A program made the position numbers and the translations under genes. Source: Albimonas sp963816545 (GTDB lineage Bacteria; Pseudomonadota; Alphaproteobacteria; Rhodobacterales; Rhodobacteraceae). Taken from it: a DNA stretch of 64,000 bases. Below, piece after piece: positions 12,228 to 21,029 of the stretch (the stretch's first letter is position 1; each line of letters opens with the position of its first letter). Under the pieces are notes generated by a model, which saw nothing but the letters and a program-made list of their open reading frames with translations, did not search any database and was not told the origin of the DNA. The stretch is from assembly GCA_963816545.1 (NCBI GenBank), contig CAWFLE010000013.1:1-64000 (forward strand), given 5' to 3'.

Positions 12228-12608
12228 ATGGCCAAGACGACCAACCCCCGCCGCGCGGCGGACAACGAGGCGATGGCGATCTCTCGTCAGCTTCGTACCA
12301 GCCCGCAGAAGCTGAACCTGGTGGCGCAGCTGATCCGCAGGAAGCCGGTTGCGCGCGCGCTCAACGAGCTCGCGTTCTCCAAGAAGCGGATCGCGATCGA
12401 CGTTCGGAAGACGCTGCAGTCGGCCATCGCCAACGCCGAGAACAACCACGGGCTCGATGTCGATGAGCTGATCGTGGCCGAGGCTTACGTGGGCAAGAAC
12501 CTCGTCCTGAAGCGCGGGCGTCCCCGTGCGCGGGGCCGGTTCGGCCGCATCGAGAAGCCGTTCAGCCAGATCACCATCAAGGTCCGGCAGGTCGAGGAGA
12601 GCGCCTGA
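12228..12608 (+). CDS. rplV: 50S ribosomal protein L22
   Basis: Complete 126-aa L22, which reaches into the exit tunnel and contacts macrolides. Family blocks LRTSPQKLNLVAQLIRRK, SKKRIAIDV and AIANAENNHGLDVDEL are present. The stop overlaps the rpsC start (TGATG). Confidence 0.97.
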   Translation: MAKTTNPRRAADNEAMAISRQLRTSPQKLNLVAQLIRRKPVARALNELAFSKKRIAIDVRKTLQSAIANAENNHGLDVDELIVAEAYVGKNLVLKRGRPRARGRFGRIEKPFSQITIKVRQVEESA

Positions 12609-13306
12609 TGGGCAACAAGGTCAATCCGATCGGACTGCGCCTGCAGGTCAACCGCACCTGGGACAGCCGCTGGTTCGCCAACGACCGCGAATACGGGTCG
12701 CTCCTCCATGAGGACATCCGCATCCGCGAGTTCATTCGCAAGACGGCCGGTCAGGCGGGCATCTCCCGCATCGTGATCGAGCGCCCGCACCGCAAGTGCC
12801 GGGTGACGATCCACACCGCGCGCCCGGGCGTGATCATCGGCAAGAAGGGCGCCGACATCGAGAAGCTTCGCAAGGAAGTCGCGAAGCTGACGAAGTCGGA
12901 GCTGCACCTCAACATCGTCGAGATCCGGAAGCCGGAGACCGACGCTCAGCTGGTCGGCGAGAACATCGCTCAGCAGCTCGAGCGTCGCGTGGCCTTCCGG
13001 CGGGCGATCAAGCGCGCGGTTCAGAACGCCATGCGCATGGGCGCGCTCGGCATCCGCATCAACGCGGCCGGACGTCTGGGCGGCGCAGAGATCGCTCGGA
13101 CGGAGTGGTATCGCGAGGGCCGCGTGCCCCTGCATACGCTGCGCGCCGACATCGACTACGCGCATGTCGAGGCCAAGACCGCCTACGGCGTCATCGGGAT
13201 CAAGACCTGGATCTTCAAGGGCGAGATCATGGATCATGATCCGCAGGCCCATGACCGCCGCCAGCAGGAAATGCAGGAAGGCGCCTCGCGCCCTTCCCGC
13301 GGCTGA
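12608..13306 (+). CDS. rpsC: 30S ribosomal protein S3
   Basis: Complete 232-aa S3, which lines the mRNA entry tunnel. The KH-domain signature RPGVIIGKKGADIEKL is intact, as is MGALGIRINAAGRLGGAEIA. It starts MGNKVNPIGLRLQVNR and is coupled to rplV by a one-base overlap. Confidence 0.98.
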   Translation: MGNKVNPIGLRLQVNRTWDSRWFANDREYGSLLHEDIRIREFIRKTAGQAGISRIVIERPHRKCRVTIHTARPGVIIGKKGADIEKLRKEVAKLTKSELHLNIVEIRKPETDAQLVGENIAQQLERRVAFRRAIKRAVQNAMRMGALGIRINAAGRLGGAEIARTEWYREGRVPLHTLRADIDYAHVEAKTAYGVIGIKTWIFKGEIMDHDPQAHDRRQQEMQEGASRPSRG

Positions 13307-13326
13307 GCCTGAGGAGCTAGAGAAAA

Positions 13327-13740
13327 ATGCTTTCTCCGAAGCGCACCAAGTTCCGCAAGCAGCACAAGGGCCGCATCCACGGCCTGGCGAAGGGCGGAAC
13401 GGATCTCAACTTCGGGGCCTTCGGGCTGAAGGCGGTCGAACCTGAACGCGTCACCGCGCGCCAGATCGAGGCCGCCCGCCGCGCGATGACCCGTCATATG
13501 AAGCGCCAGGGCCGCGTCTGGATCCGCATCTTCCCGGACGTCCCCGTGACGCAGAAGCCCACCGAGGTCCGCATGGGCAAGGGCAAGGGTTCGGTCGAGT
13601 ACTGGGCCGCCAAGGTGAAGCCCGGGCGGGTCATGTTCGAGATTGACGGCGTGGCCGAACCTGTGGCACGGGAGGCCCTCCGATTGGCGGCGATGAAACT
13701 GCCGATCAAGTGCCGATTCGTTCAGCGCGAAGACTGGTGA
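13327..13740 (+). CDS. rplP: 50S ribosomal protein L16
   Basis: Complete 137-aa L16, which positions A-site tRNA in the 50S subunit. It starts MLSPKRTKFRKQHKGR and has RQIEAARRAMTRHMKRQG and MGKGKGSVEYWAAKVKPG. The gap to rpmC is 127 bp, long for this operon, and holds a hairpin. Confidence 0.98.
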   Translation: MLSPKRTKFRKQHKGRIHGLAKGGTDLNFGAFGLKAVEPERVTARQIEAARRAMTRHMKRQGRVWIRIFPDVPVTQKPTEVRMGKGKGSVEYWAAKVKPGRVMFEIDGVAEPVAREALRLAAMKLPIKCRFVQREDW

Positions 13741-13785
13741 GCAGGGGCCCGGGCAGCCGGGCCGCCGCTTCCGTTTCCGCCCGTC

Positions 13786-13815
13786 GGACGGGGGCCGGAC
13801 GATCCGGCCCCGTCC
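13786..13815 (+). promoter_or_regulatory. Hairpin between rplP and rpmC
   Basis: GGACGGGG plus CCGGA pairs with TCCGG plus CCCCGTCC, with one bulged G and a CGA loop. It sits in the unusually long rplP-rpmC gap. No U-tract follows, so it may be an RNA-processing or regulatory site. Confidence 0.4.
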
Positions 13816-13867
13816 TTGCTAGTTTGATTGGCCGCGAGAGGCCGGACGAGAAAGAGGACGTGGGCTG

Positions 13868-14080
13868 ATGAAAGCCGCCGATCTGCGCGACAAGACGCCC
13901 GATCAGCTGCGCGAGGAGCTCGCCGCGCTGAAGAAGGAGGCGTTCAACCTGCGCTTCCGGGCCGCCACCGGCCAGAACGAGAACACCGCTCGCATGCGCG
14001 ACGTCCGTCGCGACGTGGCGCGCGTGAACACCATCCTGAACGAGAAGGCCGCCACGGCGGTCGCCAACGAGAAGGCCTGA
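13868..14080 (+). CDS. rpmC: 50S ribosomal protein L29
   Basis: Complete 70-aa L29 at the tunnel exit. It starts MKAADLRDKTPDQLREEL and contains the KKEAFNLRFR helix and RDVARVNTILNE. Four bp before rpsQ. Confidence 0.95.
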   Translation: MKAADLRDKTPDQLREELAALKKEAFNLRFRAATGQNENTARMRDVRRDVARVNTILNEKAATAVANEKA

Positions 14081-14084
14081 GCCC

Positions 14085-14321
14085 ATGCCCCGCCGCATTC
14101 TCCAGGGCACGGTCGTGAGCGACAAGAACGACAAGACGATCACCGTCCTCGTCGAGCGCCGCTTCACGCACCCGCTGATGAAGAAGACCGTCCGGACCAC
14201 CAAGCGCTACCGGGCGCATGACGAGAACAACGCGTGCAAGGTCGGCGAGAACGTCCGCATCGCCGAGTGCCCGCCGAAGTCCAAGAACAAGTCCTGGGAG
14301 GTCCTGCTGGGCGAGGCGTGA
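14085..14321 (+). CDS. rpsQ: 30S ribosomal protein S17
   Basis: Complete 78-aa S17, an early 30S assembly protein of OB fold. Family blocks GTVVSDKNDKTITVLVERR and HDENNACKVGENVRIAEC are present. A 75-bp gap to rplN follows. Confidence 0.96.
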   Translation: MPRRILQGTVVSDKNDKTITVLVERRFTHPLMKKTVRTTKRYRAHDENNACKVGENVRIAECPPKSKNKSWEVLLGEA

Positions 14322-14396
14322 GCCTCTTCTGCAAGACACGATAGGGCGTGAATCGAAACCGCGGGGCCGCGTCCCCGCAGGTCGGGAGAAACTGCC

Positions 14397-14765
14397 ATGA
14401 TCCAGATGCAGACCAACCTGACGGTCGCCGACAACAGCGGCGCACGTCGGGTTCAGTGCATCAAGGTGTTGGGCGGCGCGAAGCGTAAATACGCCTCCGT
14501 CGGCGACATCATCGTGGTCTCCGTGAAGGAGGCCATCCCTCGCGGCCGCGTGAAGAAGGGCGACGTCCGCAAGGCCGTTGTCGTGCGGACCGCCAAGGAG
14601 GTGCGTCGTGCAGACGGCACCGCCATCCGCTTCGACGACAACGCCGCCGTCCTGCTGAACAACCAGGGCGAGCCGATCGGGACCCGCATCTTCGGGCCTG
14701 TCGTGCGCGAGTTGCGCTCGAAGAACTTCATGAAGATCATTTCGCTGGCGCCGGAGGTGCTCTGA
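14397..14765 (+). CDS. rplN: 50S ribosomal protein L14
   Basis: Complete 122-aa L14, forming an intersubunit bridge. It starts MIQMQTNLTVADNSGARRVQ and keeps GDIIVVSVKEAIPRG and GTRIFGPVVRELR. The stop overlaps the rplX start. Confidence 0.98.
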   Translation: MIQMQTNLTVADNSGARRVQCIKVLGGAKRKYASVGDIIVVSVKEAIPRGRVKKGDVRKAVVVRTAKEVRRADGTAIRFDDNAAVLLNNQGEPIGTRIFGPVVRELRSKNFMKIISLAPEVL

Positions 14766-15079
14766 TGGCCGCGAAGCTCAAGAAGGGCGACCGCGTCGTG
14801 GTCCTCGCCGGCCGCGACAAGGGCAACGAGGGCGAGATCCTCAAGGTCATGCCCACCGAGAACCGCGCCCTCGTCCAGGGCATCAACATGGTGGTGCGTC
14901 ACACGCGCCAGACCGCGCAGAGCCAGGGCGGCCGCATCTCCAAGGAAGCGGCGATCGACCTGTCGAACCTCGCGCTGATCGACCCGAAGACCGGCGGGCC
15001 CACCCGCGTCGGTTTCAAGACGGTCGACGGCAAGAAGGTGCGCGTGGCCAAGAAGTCCGGGGAGGTCATCGATGCTTGA
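14765..15079 (+). CDS. rplX: 50S ribosomal protein L24
   Basis: Complete 104-aa L24, an assembly initiator of the 50S subunit. The KOW motif KKGDRVVVLAGRDKGNEGEI is at the N-terminus. Its end overlaps rplE by 8 bp. Confidence 0.97.
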   Translation: MAAKLKKGDRVVVLAGRDKGNEGEILKVMPTENRALVQGINMVVRHTRQTAQSQGGRISKEAAIDLSNLALIDPKTGGPTRVGFKTVDGKKVRVAKKSGEVIDA

Positions 15080-15632
15080 CGAGACCAATTACGCCCCTCG
15101 CCTCCGCACGCACTACCGGGAAACCGTCAAGGCGGCGCTGCGGGAGGAGTTCGGCTACAAGAACGACATGATGATCCCGCGGCTCGACAAGATCGTCCTC
15201 AACATGGGCGTCGGCGAGGCCGTGTCGGACACCAAGAAGATCAAGTCGGCTCATGACGACATGATGAAGATCGCCGGCCAGAAGCCGGTGATCACGAAGG
15301 CCAAGAAGTCCATCGCCGGCTTCAAGGTGCGCGAGGAGATGCCGCTCGGCGTCAAGGTCACGCTCCGCAAGGATCGGATGTACGACTTCCTCGACCGCCT
15401 GATCACCATCGCCCTGCCGCGCGTCCGTGACTTCCGCGGCGTGAAGGGCACGGCCTTCGACGGCCGCGGCAACTACGCCATGGGCCTGAAGGAGCACCTG
15501 GTGTTCCCCGAGATCGAGTACGACAAGATCGACCAGATCTGGGGCATGGACATCATCATCGCGACCACCGCGCGCACGGACGCGGAAGCCAAGGCGCTGT
15601 TGAAGCATTTCAACATGCCCTTCGCCAGCTGA
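15072..15632 (+). CDS. rplE: 50S ribosomal protein L5
   Basis: Complete 186-aa L5, a 5S rRNA-binding protein. Conserved blocks are PRLDKIVLNMGVGEAV, KKSIAGFKVREEMPLG and IEYDKIDQIWGMDI. The start lies inside the end of rplX, so translation is probably coupled. Confidence 0.98.
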   Translation: MLDETNYAPRLRTHYRETVKAALREEFGYKNDMMIPRLDKIVLNMGVGEAVSDTKKIKSAHDDMMKIAGQKPVITKAKKSIAGFKVREEMPLGVKVTLRKDRMYDFLDRLITIALPRVRDFRGVKGTAFDGRGNYAMGLKEHLVFPEIEYDKIDQIWGMDIIIATTARTDAEAKALLKHFNMPFAS

Positions 15633-15650
15633 GCGCCGGAGGATTACGAT

Positions 15651-15956
15651 ATGGCTAAAGTGAGCATGATCGAGCGCCAGAAAAAGCGCGAGAAGCTCGT
15701 CGACAAGTACGCCGCCAAGCGCGCCGCGCTGAAGGAGCAGATGCGGGACCCCGAGCTTGCGCTCTCGGATCGCGTGAAGCTCTCCATGAAGCTCGCGAAG
15801 CTGCCGCGCAACTCGTCCCCCACCCGGCTTCACAACCGGTGCGAGGTTTCGGGCCGTCCGCGCGCCTACTATCGCAAGCTGAAGATGTCGCGCATCGCGC
15901 TGCGGGATTACGCCTCGATCGGGCAGATCCCCGGCATGGTCAAGTCGAGCTGGTGA
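15651..15956 (+). CDS. rpsN: 30S ribosomal protein S14, zinc-free type
   Basis: Complete 101-aa S14 of the 30S head. It contains LPRNSSPTRLHNRCEVSGRP and YYRKLKMSR. The paired CxxC zinc ligands of the short S14 form are absent, so this is the long, zinc-independent type, the usual form in Alphaproteobacteria. Confidence 0.97.
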   Translation: MAKVSMIERQKKREKLVDKYAAKRAALKEQMRDPELALSDRVKLSMKLAKLPRNSSPTRLHNRCEVSGRPRAYYRKLKMSRIALRDYASIGQIPGMVKSSW

Positions 15957-15966
15957 GGAGAACGGA

Positions 15967-16365
15967 ATGTCCGTGAACGACCCCATCGGCGACATGCTGA
16001 CCCGCATCCGCAATGCGCAGCTGCGGTTCAAGTCGACCGTCCGCACTCCCGCCTCGAAGCTTCGGGCCCGCGTGCTCGACGTTCTTCAGGCCGAGGGCTA
16101 CATCCGTGGCTTCGAGGAAATGAAGGACGAGCGGGGCCTGCCCCAGTTCGAAATCAGCCTGAAGTATTACGACGGCATGCCGGTCATCAAGGAGATCAAG
16201 CGCGTCTCCACGCCTGGCCGCCGCGTGTATTCGCCCGTCGACGCGCTGCCCTCGGTCCGTCAGGGACTGGGCGTGGCGATCGTGTCGACCTCCAGGGGCG
16301 TCATGTCCGATGCGCAGGCTCGCGCCGACAATGTCGGCGGCGAAGTCCTGTGCACCGTGTTCTGA
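15967..16365 (+). CDS. rpsH: 30S ribosomal protein S8
   Basis: Complete 132-aa S8, which binds helix 21 of 16S rRNA and in E. coli represses the spc operon. It starts MSVNDPIGDMLTRIRNAQ and ends with GVAIVSTSRGVMSDAQAR and GGEVLCTVF. Ten bp separate it from rplF. Confidence 0.98.
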   Translation: MSVNDPIGDMLTRIRNAQLRFKSTVRTPASKLRARVLDVLQAEGYIRGFEEMKDERGLPQFEISLKYYDGMPVIKEIKRVSTPGRRVYSPVDALPSVRQGLGVAIVSTSRGVMSDAQARADNVGGEVLCTVF

Positions 16366-16375
16366 GGAGGCTCAT

Positions 16376-16909
16376 ATGTCCCGCATCGGAAAGAGGCCGG
16401 TCGAGCTCCCCAGCGGCGTGACCGCCAACGTCTCGGGCCAGACGGTCGAGGTGAAGGGTCCGAAGGGCACGCGCTCCTTCACCGCCACCGACGACGTCAC
16501 GGTCAGTCTGGAAGACAACACCATCTCGGTGCAGCCGCGCGGCAATTCCAAGCGCGCGCGGCAGCAGTGGGGGATGTCCCGCACCCAGGTGCAGAACCTG
16601 GTCACGGGCGTCACCGAGGGCTTCAAGAAGGAGCTGGAGATCCAGGGCGTGGGCTACCGCGCCTCGGTCCAGGGCCGCACCCTGAAGCTCGCTCTCGGCT
16701 ACTCCCATGACGTCGACTTCGCCATCCCCGAGGGGATCGAGATCAAGACGGCGAAGCCGACCGAGATCGAGATCACCGGCATCGACCAGCAGGTCGTGGG
16801 CCAGGTGGCGTCCAACATTCGCGACTGGCGGCGGCCGGAGCCCTACAAGGGCAAGGGCATCCGCTACAAGGGCGAGTACATCTTCCGCAAGGAAGGCAAG
16901 AAGAAGTAA
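16376..16909 (+). CDS. rplF: 50S ribosomal protein L6
   Basis: Complete 177-aa L6 near the factor-binding site. It starts MSRIGKRPVELPSGV and has VTGVTEGFKKELEIQGVGYR and the C-terminal RRPEPYKGKGIRYKGE. The ATG at 16376 follows GAGGAGG, a near-perfect ribosome-binding site, so the open frame upstream is not used. Confidence 0.97.
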   Translation: MSRIGKRPVELPSGVTANVSGQTVEVKGPKGTRSFTATDDVTVSLEDNTISVQPRGNSKRARQQWGMSRTQVQNLVTGVTEGFKKELEIQGVGYRASVQGRTLKLALGYSHDVDFAIPEGIEIKTAKPTEIEITGIDQQVVGQVASNIRDWRRPEPYKGKGIRYKGEYIFRKEGKKK

Positions 16910-16922
16910 AGGAGGCGTCGCG

Positions 16923-17282
16923 ATGGCACTAAGCAAGCGCGAACTGTTCCGGCGGCGCCGCCTTCGGGTGCGCAACCGGCTCAAGAAGGTGGCCAACGGG
17001 CGTCCGCGCCTTTCGGTTCACCGGTCTAACAAGAACATCTCGGTCCAGGTGATCGACGATCTGCAGGGCCGCACGCTCTGCGCGGCGTCGAGCCTCGAGT
17101 CCGCCCTGGGCGTGATCGGGAAGAACAACAAGGAGGCTGCCGCGAAGATCGGCGCCGCGATCGCCGAGCGCGCGAAGGCCGCCGGCATCGAGGACGTGGT
17201 CTTCGACCGCGGCGGCTACCTCTTTCACGGGAAGGTCAAGGCGCTCGCCGATGCCGCCCGTGAAGGCGGCCTGAAGTTCTGA
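16923..17282 (+). CDS. rplR: 50S ribosomal protein L18
   Basis: Complete 119-aa L18, a 5S rRNA-binding protein. It starts MALSKRELFRRRRLRVRN and contains RLSVHRSNKNISVQVIDD and VVFDRGGYLFHGKVKAL. GGAGG precedes the ATG at 16923. Confidence 0.97.
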   Translation: MALSKRELFRRRRLRVRNRLKKVANGRPRLSVHRSNKNISVQVIDDLQGRTLCAASSLESALGVIGKNNKEAAAKIGAAIAERAKAAGIEDVVFDRGGYLFHGKVKALADAAREGGLKF

Positions 17283-17293
17283 GGAGGCGAGAG

Positions 17294-17869
17294 ATGGCCA
17301 GGGAAGACAACCGCGGCGGCGGTCGCCGTCGGGACCGGGACGAAGATCCGGAATTCGCCGATCGCCTCGTCGCGATCAACCGCGTGTCTAAGACGGTGAA
17401 GGGCGGCAAGCGCTTCGGCTTTGCGGCGCTCGTCGTTGTGGGCGACCAGAAGGGCCGCGTCGGCTTCGGCAAGGGCAAGGCCCGCGAGGTGCCGGAGGCG
17501 ATCCGCAAGGCGACCGAGCAGGCCAAGCGCGGCCTGATCCGGGTGCCGCTGCGCGAGGGTCGCACCTTGCATCACGACGTGTTCGGCCATCACGGCGCGG
17601 GCAAGGTGGTGATGCGGACCGCCGCGGCGGGCACGGGCATCATCGCCGGCGGCCCGATGCGCGCGGTGTTCGAGATGCTGGGGATCCAGGACGTGGTGGC
17701 GAAGTCCATCGGGTCCCAGAACCCCTACAACATGATCCGCGCCACGCTCGACGGCCTGCGTCAGGAGAGTTCTCCCCGCCAGGTCGCCGCGCGCCGCGGC
17801 AAGAAGGTCGCCGACATCCTGCCCAAGCGCGACAACGCGCCGGCGGATGCCGAGACCGTCGAAGCCTGA
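17294..17869 (+). CDS. rpsE: 30S ribosomal protein S5
   Basis: Complete 191-aa S5, important for decoding fidelity. The dsRNA-binding fold shows VAINRVSKTVKGGKRFGFAA and VVGDQKGRVGFGKGKAREVP, then TGIIAGGPMRAVFEMLGIQD. The C-terminal tail ends in acidic residues. GAGGAGG precedes the start. Confidence 0.98.
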   Translation: MAREDNRGGGRRRDRDEDPEFADRLVAINRVSKTVKGGKRFGFAALVVVGDQKGRVGFGKGKAREVPEAIRKATEQAKRGLIRVPLREGRTLHHDVFGHHGAGKVVMRTAAAGTGIIAGGPMRAVFEMLGIQDVVAKSIGSQNPYNMIRATLDGLRQESSPRQVAARRGKKVADILPKRDNAPADAETVEA

Positions 17870-17880
17870 GGAAACGCGTC

Positions 17881-18069
17881 ATGGCCAAGACCATCGTGGT
17901 TCAGCAGATCGGCTCGCCGATCCGCCGCCCCAAGTCCCAGCGCGAGACCCTCAAGGGTCTCGGGTTGAACAAGATGCACAAGACGCGCGAGCTGGAGGAC
18001 ACGCCCTCCGTGCGCGGGATGGTCACGTCCATCCCGCATCTGGCGAAGATCATCGAAGAGCGGGGCTGA
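17881..18069 (+). CDS. rpmD: 50S ribosomal protein L30
   Basis: Complete 62-aa L30. The motif IGSPIRRPKSQRETLKGLGL and the end MVTSIPHLAKIIEE are family-typical. A hairpin lies 8 bp after the stop. Confidence 0.96.
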   Translation: MAKTIVVQQIGSPIRRPKSQRETLKGLGLNKMHKTRELEDTPSVRGMVTSIPHLAKIIEERG

Positions 18070-18077
18070 GCCCCCGC

Positions 18078-18099
18078 GGGACGCCCCAAGGGGCGTCCC
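18078..18099 (+). promoter_or_regulatory. Perfect hairpin after rpmD
   Basis: Arms GGGACGCCCC (18078-18087) and GGGGCGTCCC (18090-18099) surround AA. It lies in the 99-bp rpmD-rplO gap with no U-tract. Possible processing or attenuation site inside the spc group. Confidence 0.45.
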
Positions 18100-18168
18100 A
18101 TCCACAGGTCGATGGCCCCGCGCGGATGACGCCGCAAGCCGGGGTCCGACGAGAAGGAACAAAGCGTC

Positions 18169-18654
18169 ATGAAACTCAACGAACTCCGCGACAATCCGGG
18201 CGCCACGCAGCCCCGCAAGCGCGTCGGCCGCGGCCCGGGCTCCGGCCTCGGCAAGACCGCCGGGCGCGGCATCAAGGGCCAGACCTCCCGCTCCGGCGTG
18301 GCGATCAACGGCTACGAAGGCGGGCAGATGCCCATCTACCGCCGCCTGCCGAAGCGCGGCTTCACCAACATCTTCCGCAAGGATTACGTGGTGGTGAACC
18401 TCGACAACATCGCGAAGTTCATCGAGGCGGGCAAGATCGACGGCGCCAAGCCCATCGATGAAGACGCGCTTCTCGCCTCTGGTCTCGTCCGCCGGAAGCG
18501 GGACGGCGTCCGCCTTCTCGGCCGCGGCGAAGTTTCGCAGAAGCTCGAGATCACCGTGACGGGCGCCTCCAAGTCGGCGATCGCGGCGGTGGAAGCGGCC
18601 GGCGGCAAGGTCACCGTGACCGCTCCGGCGAAGGAAGAGGCTTCGGCCGAATGA
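18169..18654 (+). CDS. rplO: 50S ribosomal protein L15
   Basis: Complete 161-aa L15, a late 50S assembly protein. The glycine-rich N-terminus KRVGRGPGSGLGKTAGRG and GFEGGQ-like NGYEGGQMPIYRRLPKRG are present. The gap to secY is 124 bp and holds a hairpin. Confidence 0.97.
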   Translation: MKLNELRDNPGATQPRKRVGRGPGSGLGKTAGRGIKGQTSRSGVAINGYEGGQMPIYRRLPKRGFTNIFRKDYVVVNLDNIAKFIEAGKIDGAKPIDEDALLASGLVRRKRDGVRLLGRGEVSQKLEITVTGASKSAIAAVEAAGGKVTVTAPAKEEASAE

Positions 18655-18721
18655 TCCTGCGGACTCTCCGTCCGCGGAGCGCCGCATTGCAGGGGCCCCT
18701 CGGCTCCTTTAGTTGAAGCGC

Positions 18722-18753
18722 GACGCCGCCGCGGGCCCGTCCCCGGCGGCGTC
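18722..18753 (+). promoter_or_regulatory. Hairpin between rplO and secY
   Basis: Arms GACGCCGCCG (18722-18731) and CGGCGGCGTC (18744-18753) form a perfect 10-bp stem with a 12-nt loop, 25 bp before secY. It may tune expression of the membrane protein relative to ribosomal proteins. Confidence 0.45.
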
Positions 18754-18778
18754 TCCGTGATTTGATCGGGAGATCGCC

Positions 18779-20119
18779 ATGGCGTCCGCCGCCGAGCAGA
18801 TGGCCCAGAACATGAGCTGGAGCGCCTTCGGCAAGGCCAAGGAGCTCCAGGCCCGCATCCTCTTCGCCCTGGGGCTTCTGGTGATCTACCGGCTCGGGAC
18901 CTACATCCCGATGCCCGGCATCGATCCCATCCAGCTCACCCGCTTCATCGAGCAGACGCAGTCGGGCATCCTCGGCGTGTTCAACATGTTCGCCGGCGGC
19001 GCCGTGAGCCGCATGGCGATCTTCGCCCTGGGCATCATGCCCTACATCTCCGCCTCCATCATCATGCAGCTAATGACCTCCATGGTCCCGGAGCTGGAGA
19101 AGCTGAAGAAGGAAGGCGAGGCCGGGCGTCGCAAAATCAACCAGTACACCCGCTACGGCACGGTGATTCTCGCCGCCGTGCAGGCCTACGGCATCGCCGT
19201 GGGGATGGAGGGGCAGGGCCTCGCGCTCGATCCCGGGTGGTATTTCCGCGCCTCGACCGTCATCACGCTGGTCGGCGGCACCATGTTCCTGATGTGGCTG
19301 GGGGAGCAGATCACCGCGCGCGGCATCGGCAACGGCATCTCGCTGATCATCTACACCGGCATCGTGGCGCAGATGCCCCGCGCCATTGCCCAGTTCTTCG
19401 AACTTGGGCGCACCGGCCAGCTCGCCGCTGCGGTGATCGTGGGCGTGATCGTCGGCGCCATCGTGGTGATCGGGGCGGTCGTCTACATCGAGCGGGCGCA
19501 GCGGCGGATCCTGGTGCAGTATCCCAAGCGCCAGGTCGGCATGAAGATGTACGGGGGCGAGAATTCATTTCTCCCCCTCAAGGTCAACACCGCGGGCGTG
19601 ATCCCGCCGATCTTCGCCTCGTCGCTGCTTCTTCTTCCGGCGACCGTGGCGGGCTTTTCGGCCGATGGCGGAACTTCGGGCGTCATGTCCTATGTCGGCG
19701 CCTATCTGGGTCGCGGCCAGCCGCTCTACCTGCTGAGCTTCGTGGGGCTTATCATCTTCTTCGCGTTCTTCTACACGTCGGTGGTGTTCAACCCCGATGA
19801 CGTGGCGGACAATCTGAAGAAGAACGGCGGCTACGTGCCCGGCATCCGCCCCGGCAAGAAGACGTCGGAGTATCTCGATTACGTGCTGACCCGCCTCACG
19901 CTGATCGGCGCCGTCTATCTGTCCGTGATCTGCGTCCTTCCGGAGCTGATGATCTCGCGCCTGGGCGTGCCGTTCTACTTCGGAGGCACCTCGCTTCTGA
20001 TCGTGGTATCGGTGACGATGGACACGGTCACTCAGGTGCAGAGCCACCTGCTTGCCCACCAGTACGAAGGACTGATCGAACGGTCCCGGCTTGGACGACG
20101 GGGGAAACGCAAGAGATGA
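18779..20119 (+). CDS. secY: Preprotein translocase subunit SecY
   Basis: Complete 446-aa channel subunit of the Sec translocon in the inner membrane. About ten transmembrane segments can be followed, with the plug and lateral-gate region GILGVFNMFAGGAVSRMAIF and the cytoplasmic loops NQYTRYGTV and KKNGGYVPGIRPGKKTSEYL. The stop overlaps adk by ATGA. Confidence 0.98.
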   Translation: MASAAEQMAQNMSWSAFGKAKELQARILFALGLLVIYRLGTYIPMPGIDPIQLTRFIEQTQSGILGVFNMFAGGAVSRMAIFALGIMPYISASIIMQLMTSMVPELEKLKKEGEAGRRKINQYTRYGTVILAAVQAYGIAVGMEGQGLALDPGWYFRASTVITLVGGTMFLMWLGEQITARGIGNGISLIIYTGIVAQMPRAIAQFFELGRTGQLAAAVIVGVIVGAIVVIGAVVYIERAQRRILVQYPKRQVGMKMYGGENSFLPLKVNTAGVIPPIFASSLLLLPATVAGFSADGGTSGVMSYVGAYLGRGQPLYLLSFVGLIIFFAFFYTSVVFNPDDVADNLKKNGGYVPGIRPGKKTSEYLDYVLTRLTLIGAVYLSVICVLPELMISRLGVPFYFGGTSLLIVVSVTMDTVTQVQSHLLAHQYEGLIERSRLGRRGKRKR

Positions 20120-20766
20120 ACATCATCCTGATGGGACCCCCCGGGGCCGGGAAGGGCACCCAGGCCCGCCGTCTGGTGGAGGAGCGCGGCATGGTCCAGC
20201 TCTCCACCGGCGACATGCTCCGCGAGGCGCAGGAGTCGGGCTCCGAGATGGGCAAGGTCGTCAAGGATGTGATGGCCCGCGGCGACCTCGTGACCGACGA
20301 GATCGTCATCGGCCTGATCCGGGAGCAGCTCGAGGCCGGCGCCGCGGAGAAGGGCGTTATCTTCGACGGCTTCCCCCGCACGCTCGCCCAGGCGGACGCG
20401 CTGACCGATTTGCTGGAGAAGCAGGGCGTCGCCCTCCATGCGGTCGTCGCCCTCAAGGTGGACGACGAGGCGCTGGTGGCCCGCGTCGCCGGCCGCTTCA
20501 CCTGCGGGAACTGCGGCGAGGTCTACCACGAGACCACGAAGCCCCCGGCGAAGCCCGACGTCTGCGACAATTGCGGCGCTGTGGGCAGCTTCAAGAAGCG
20601 CCCCGACGACAACGCCGAGTCCATGCGGACGCGGCTTCTGAACTACTACCGCGACACGAGCCCCCTGATCGGCTACTATTACGCTCACGGAAAGCTCAAG
20701 CGGGTTGACGGCATGGCGGAGGCTGACGCCGTCGCCGCCGAGGTGAGGGACGCGCTGGGCGGGTGA
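20116..20766 (+). CDS. adk: Adenylate kinase, zinc-type LID
   Basis: Interconverts AMP, ADP and ATP. The P-loop GPPGAGKGTQ is at residues 7-16, the AMP-binding LSTGDMLREA near 29 and the FDGFPRT motif near 83. The long LID carries four cysteines (C130, C133, C150, C153) that fit a structural zinc site. The 216-aa length is that of the long form. Its place after secY is usual in Alphaproteobacteria. Confidence 0.97.
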   Translation: MNIILMGPPGAGKGTQARRLVEERGMVQLSTGDMLREAQESGSEMGKVVKDVMARGDLVTDEIVIGLIREQLEAGAAEKGVIFDGFPRTLAQADALTDLLEKQGVALHAVVALKVDDEALVARVAGRFTCGNCGEVYHETTKPPAKPDVCDNCGAVGSFKKRPDDNAESMRTRLLNYYRDTSPLIGYYYAHGKLKRVDGMAEADAVAAEVRDALGG

Positions 20767-20791
20767 GTCCGAAAAGGGCGTTGACCGAGGG

Positions 20792-20819
20792 TTGACGCCC
20801 CGAGGGCCTTTCCTATACT
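20792..20819 (+). promoter_or_regulatory. Sigma70-type promoter for rpsM-rpsK-rpoA-rplQ
   Basis: TTGACG at 20792-20797 and TATACT at 20814-20819 are 16 bp apart, close to consensus. It lies in the 263-bp gap after adk and would start a transcript of about 200 nt before rpsM. A second TTGACC ten bp upstream is too far from the -10 box. Confidence 0.65.
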
Positions 20820-20844
20820 CCGCGCCTCCAAACGACAGAGTCGC

Positions 20845-20931
20845 AATCCCGTCATCGTCGGGATTCGGCTCGGGTCCCGGACCTGGCCAGGGTCCGGCTT
20901 GAGGGCCGACCGAGCCTCCGGCGGGTCGGCC
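20845..20931 (+). promoter_or_regulatory. Structured 5' leader of the alpha operon
   Basis: Three successive hairpins follow the promoter: AATCCCG/CGGGATT, CCGGACC/GGTCCGG and GCCGACC/GGTCGGC. In E. coli the alpha-operon leader is a pseudoknot bound by S4; here rpsD is absent from the operon, so any regulator is unknown. The structure is seen, the control is inferred. Confidence 0.4.
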
Positions 20932-21029
20932 TCGATCTTGGCGAGAGAATTCAGCCCGGCCGCCCGTGGTCGCGGCCCACGAGTACGGACACCCGGGCGA
21001 CAGACCGGACGCAAGACTGGAGACGGACC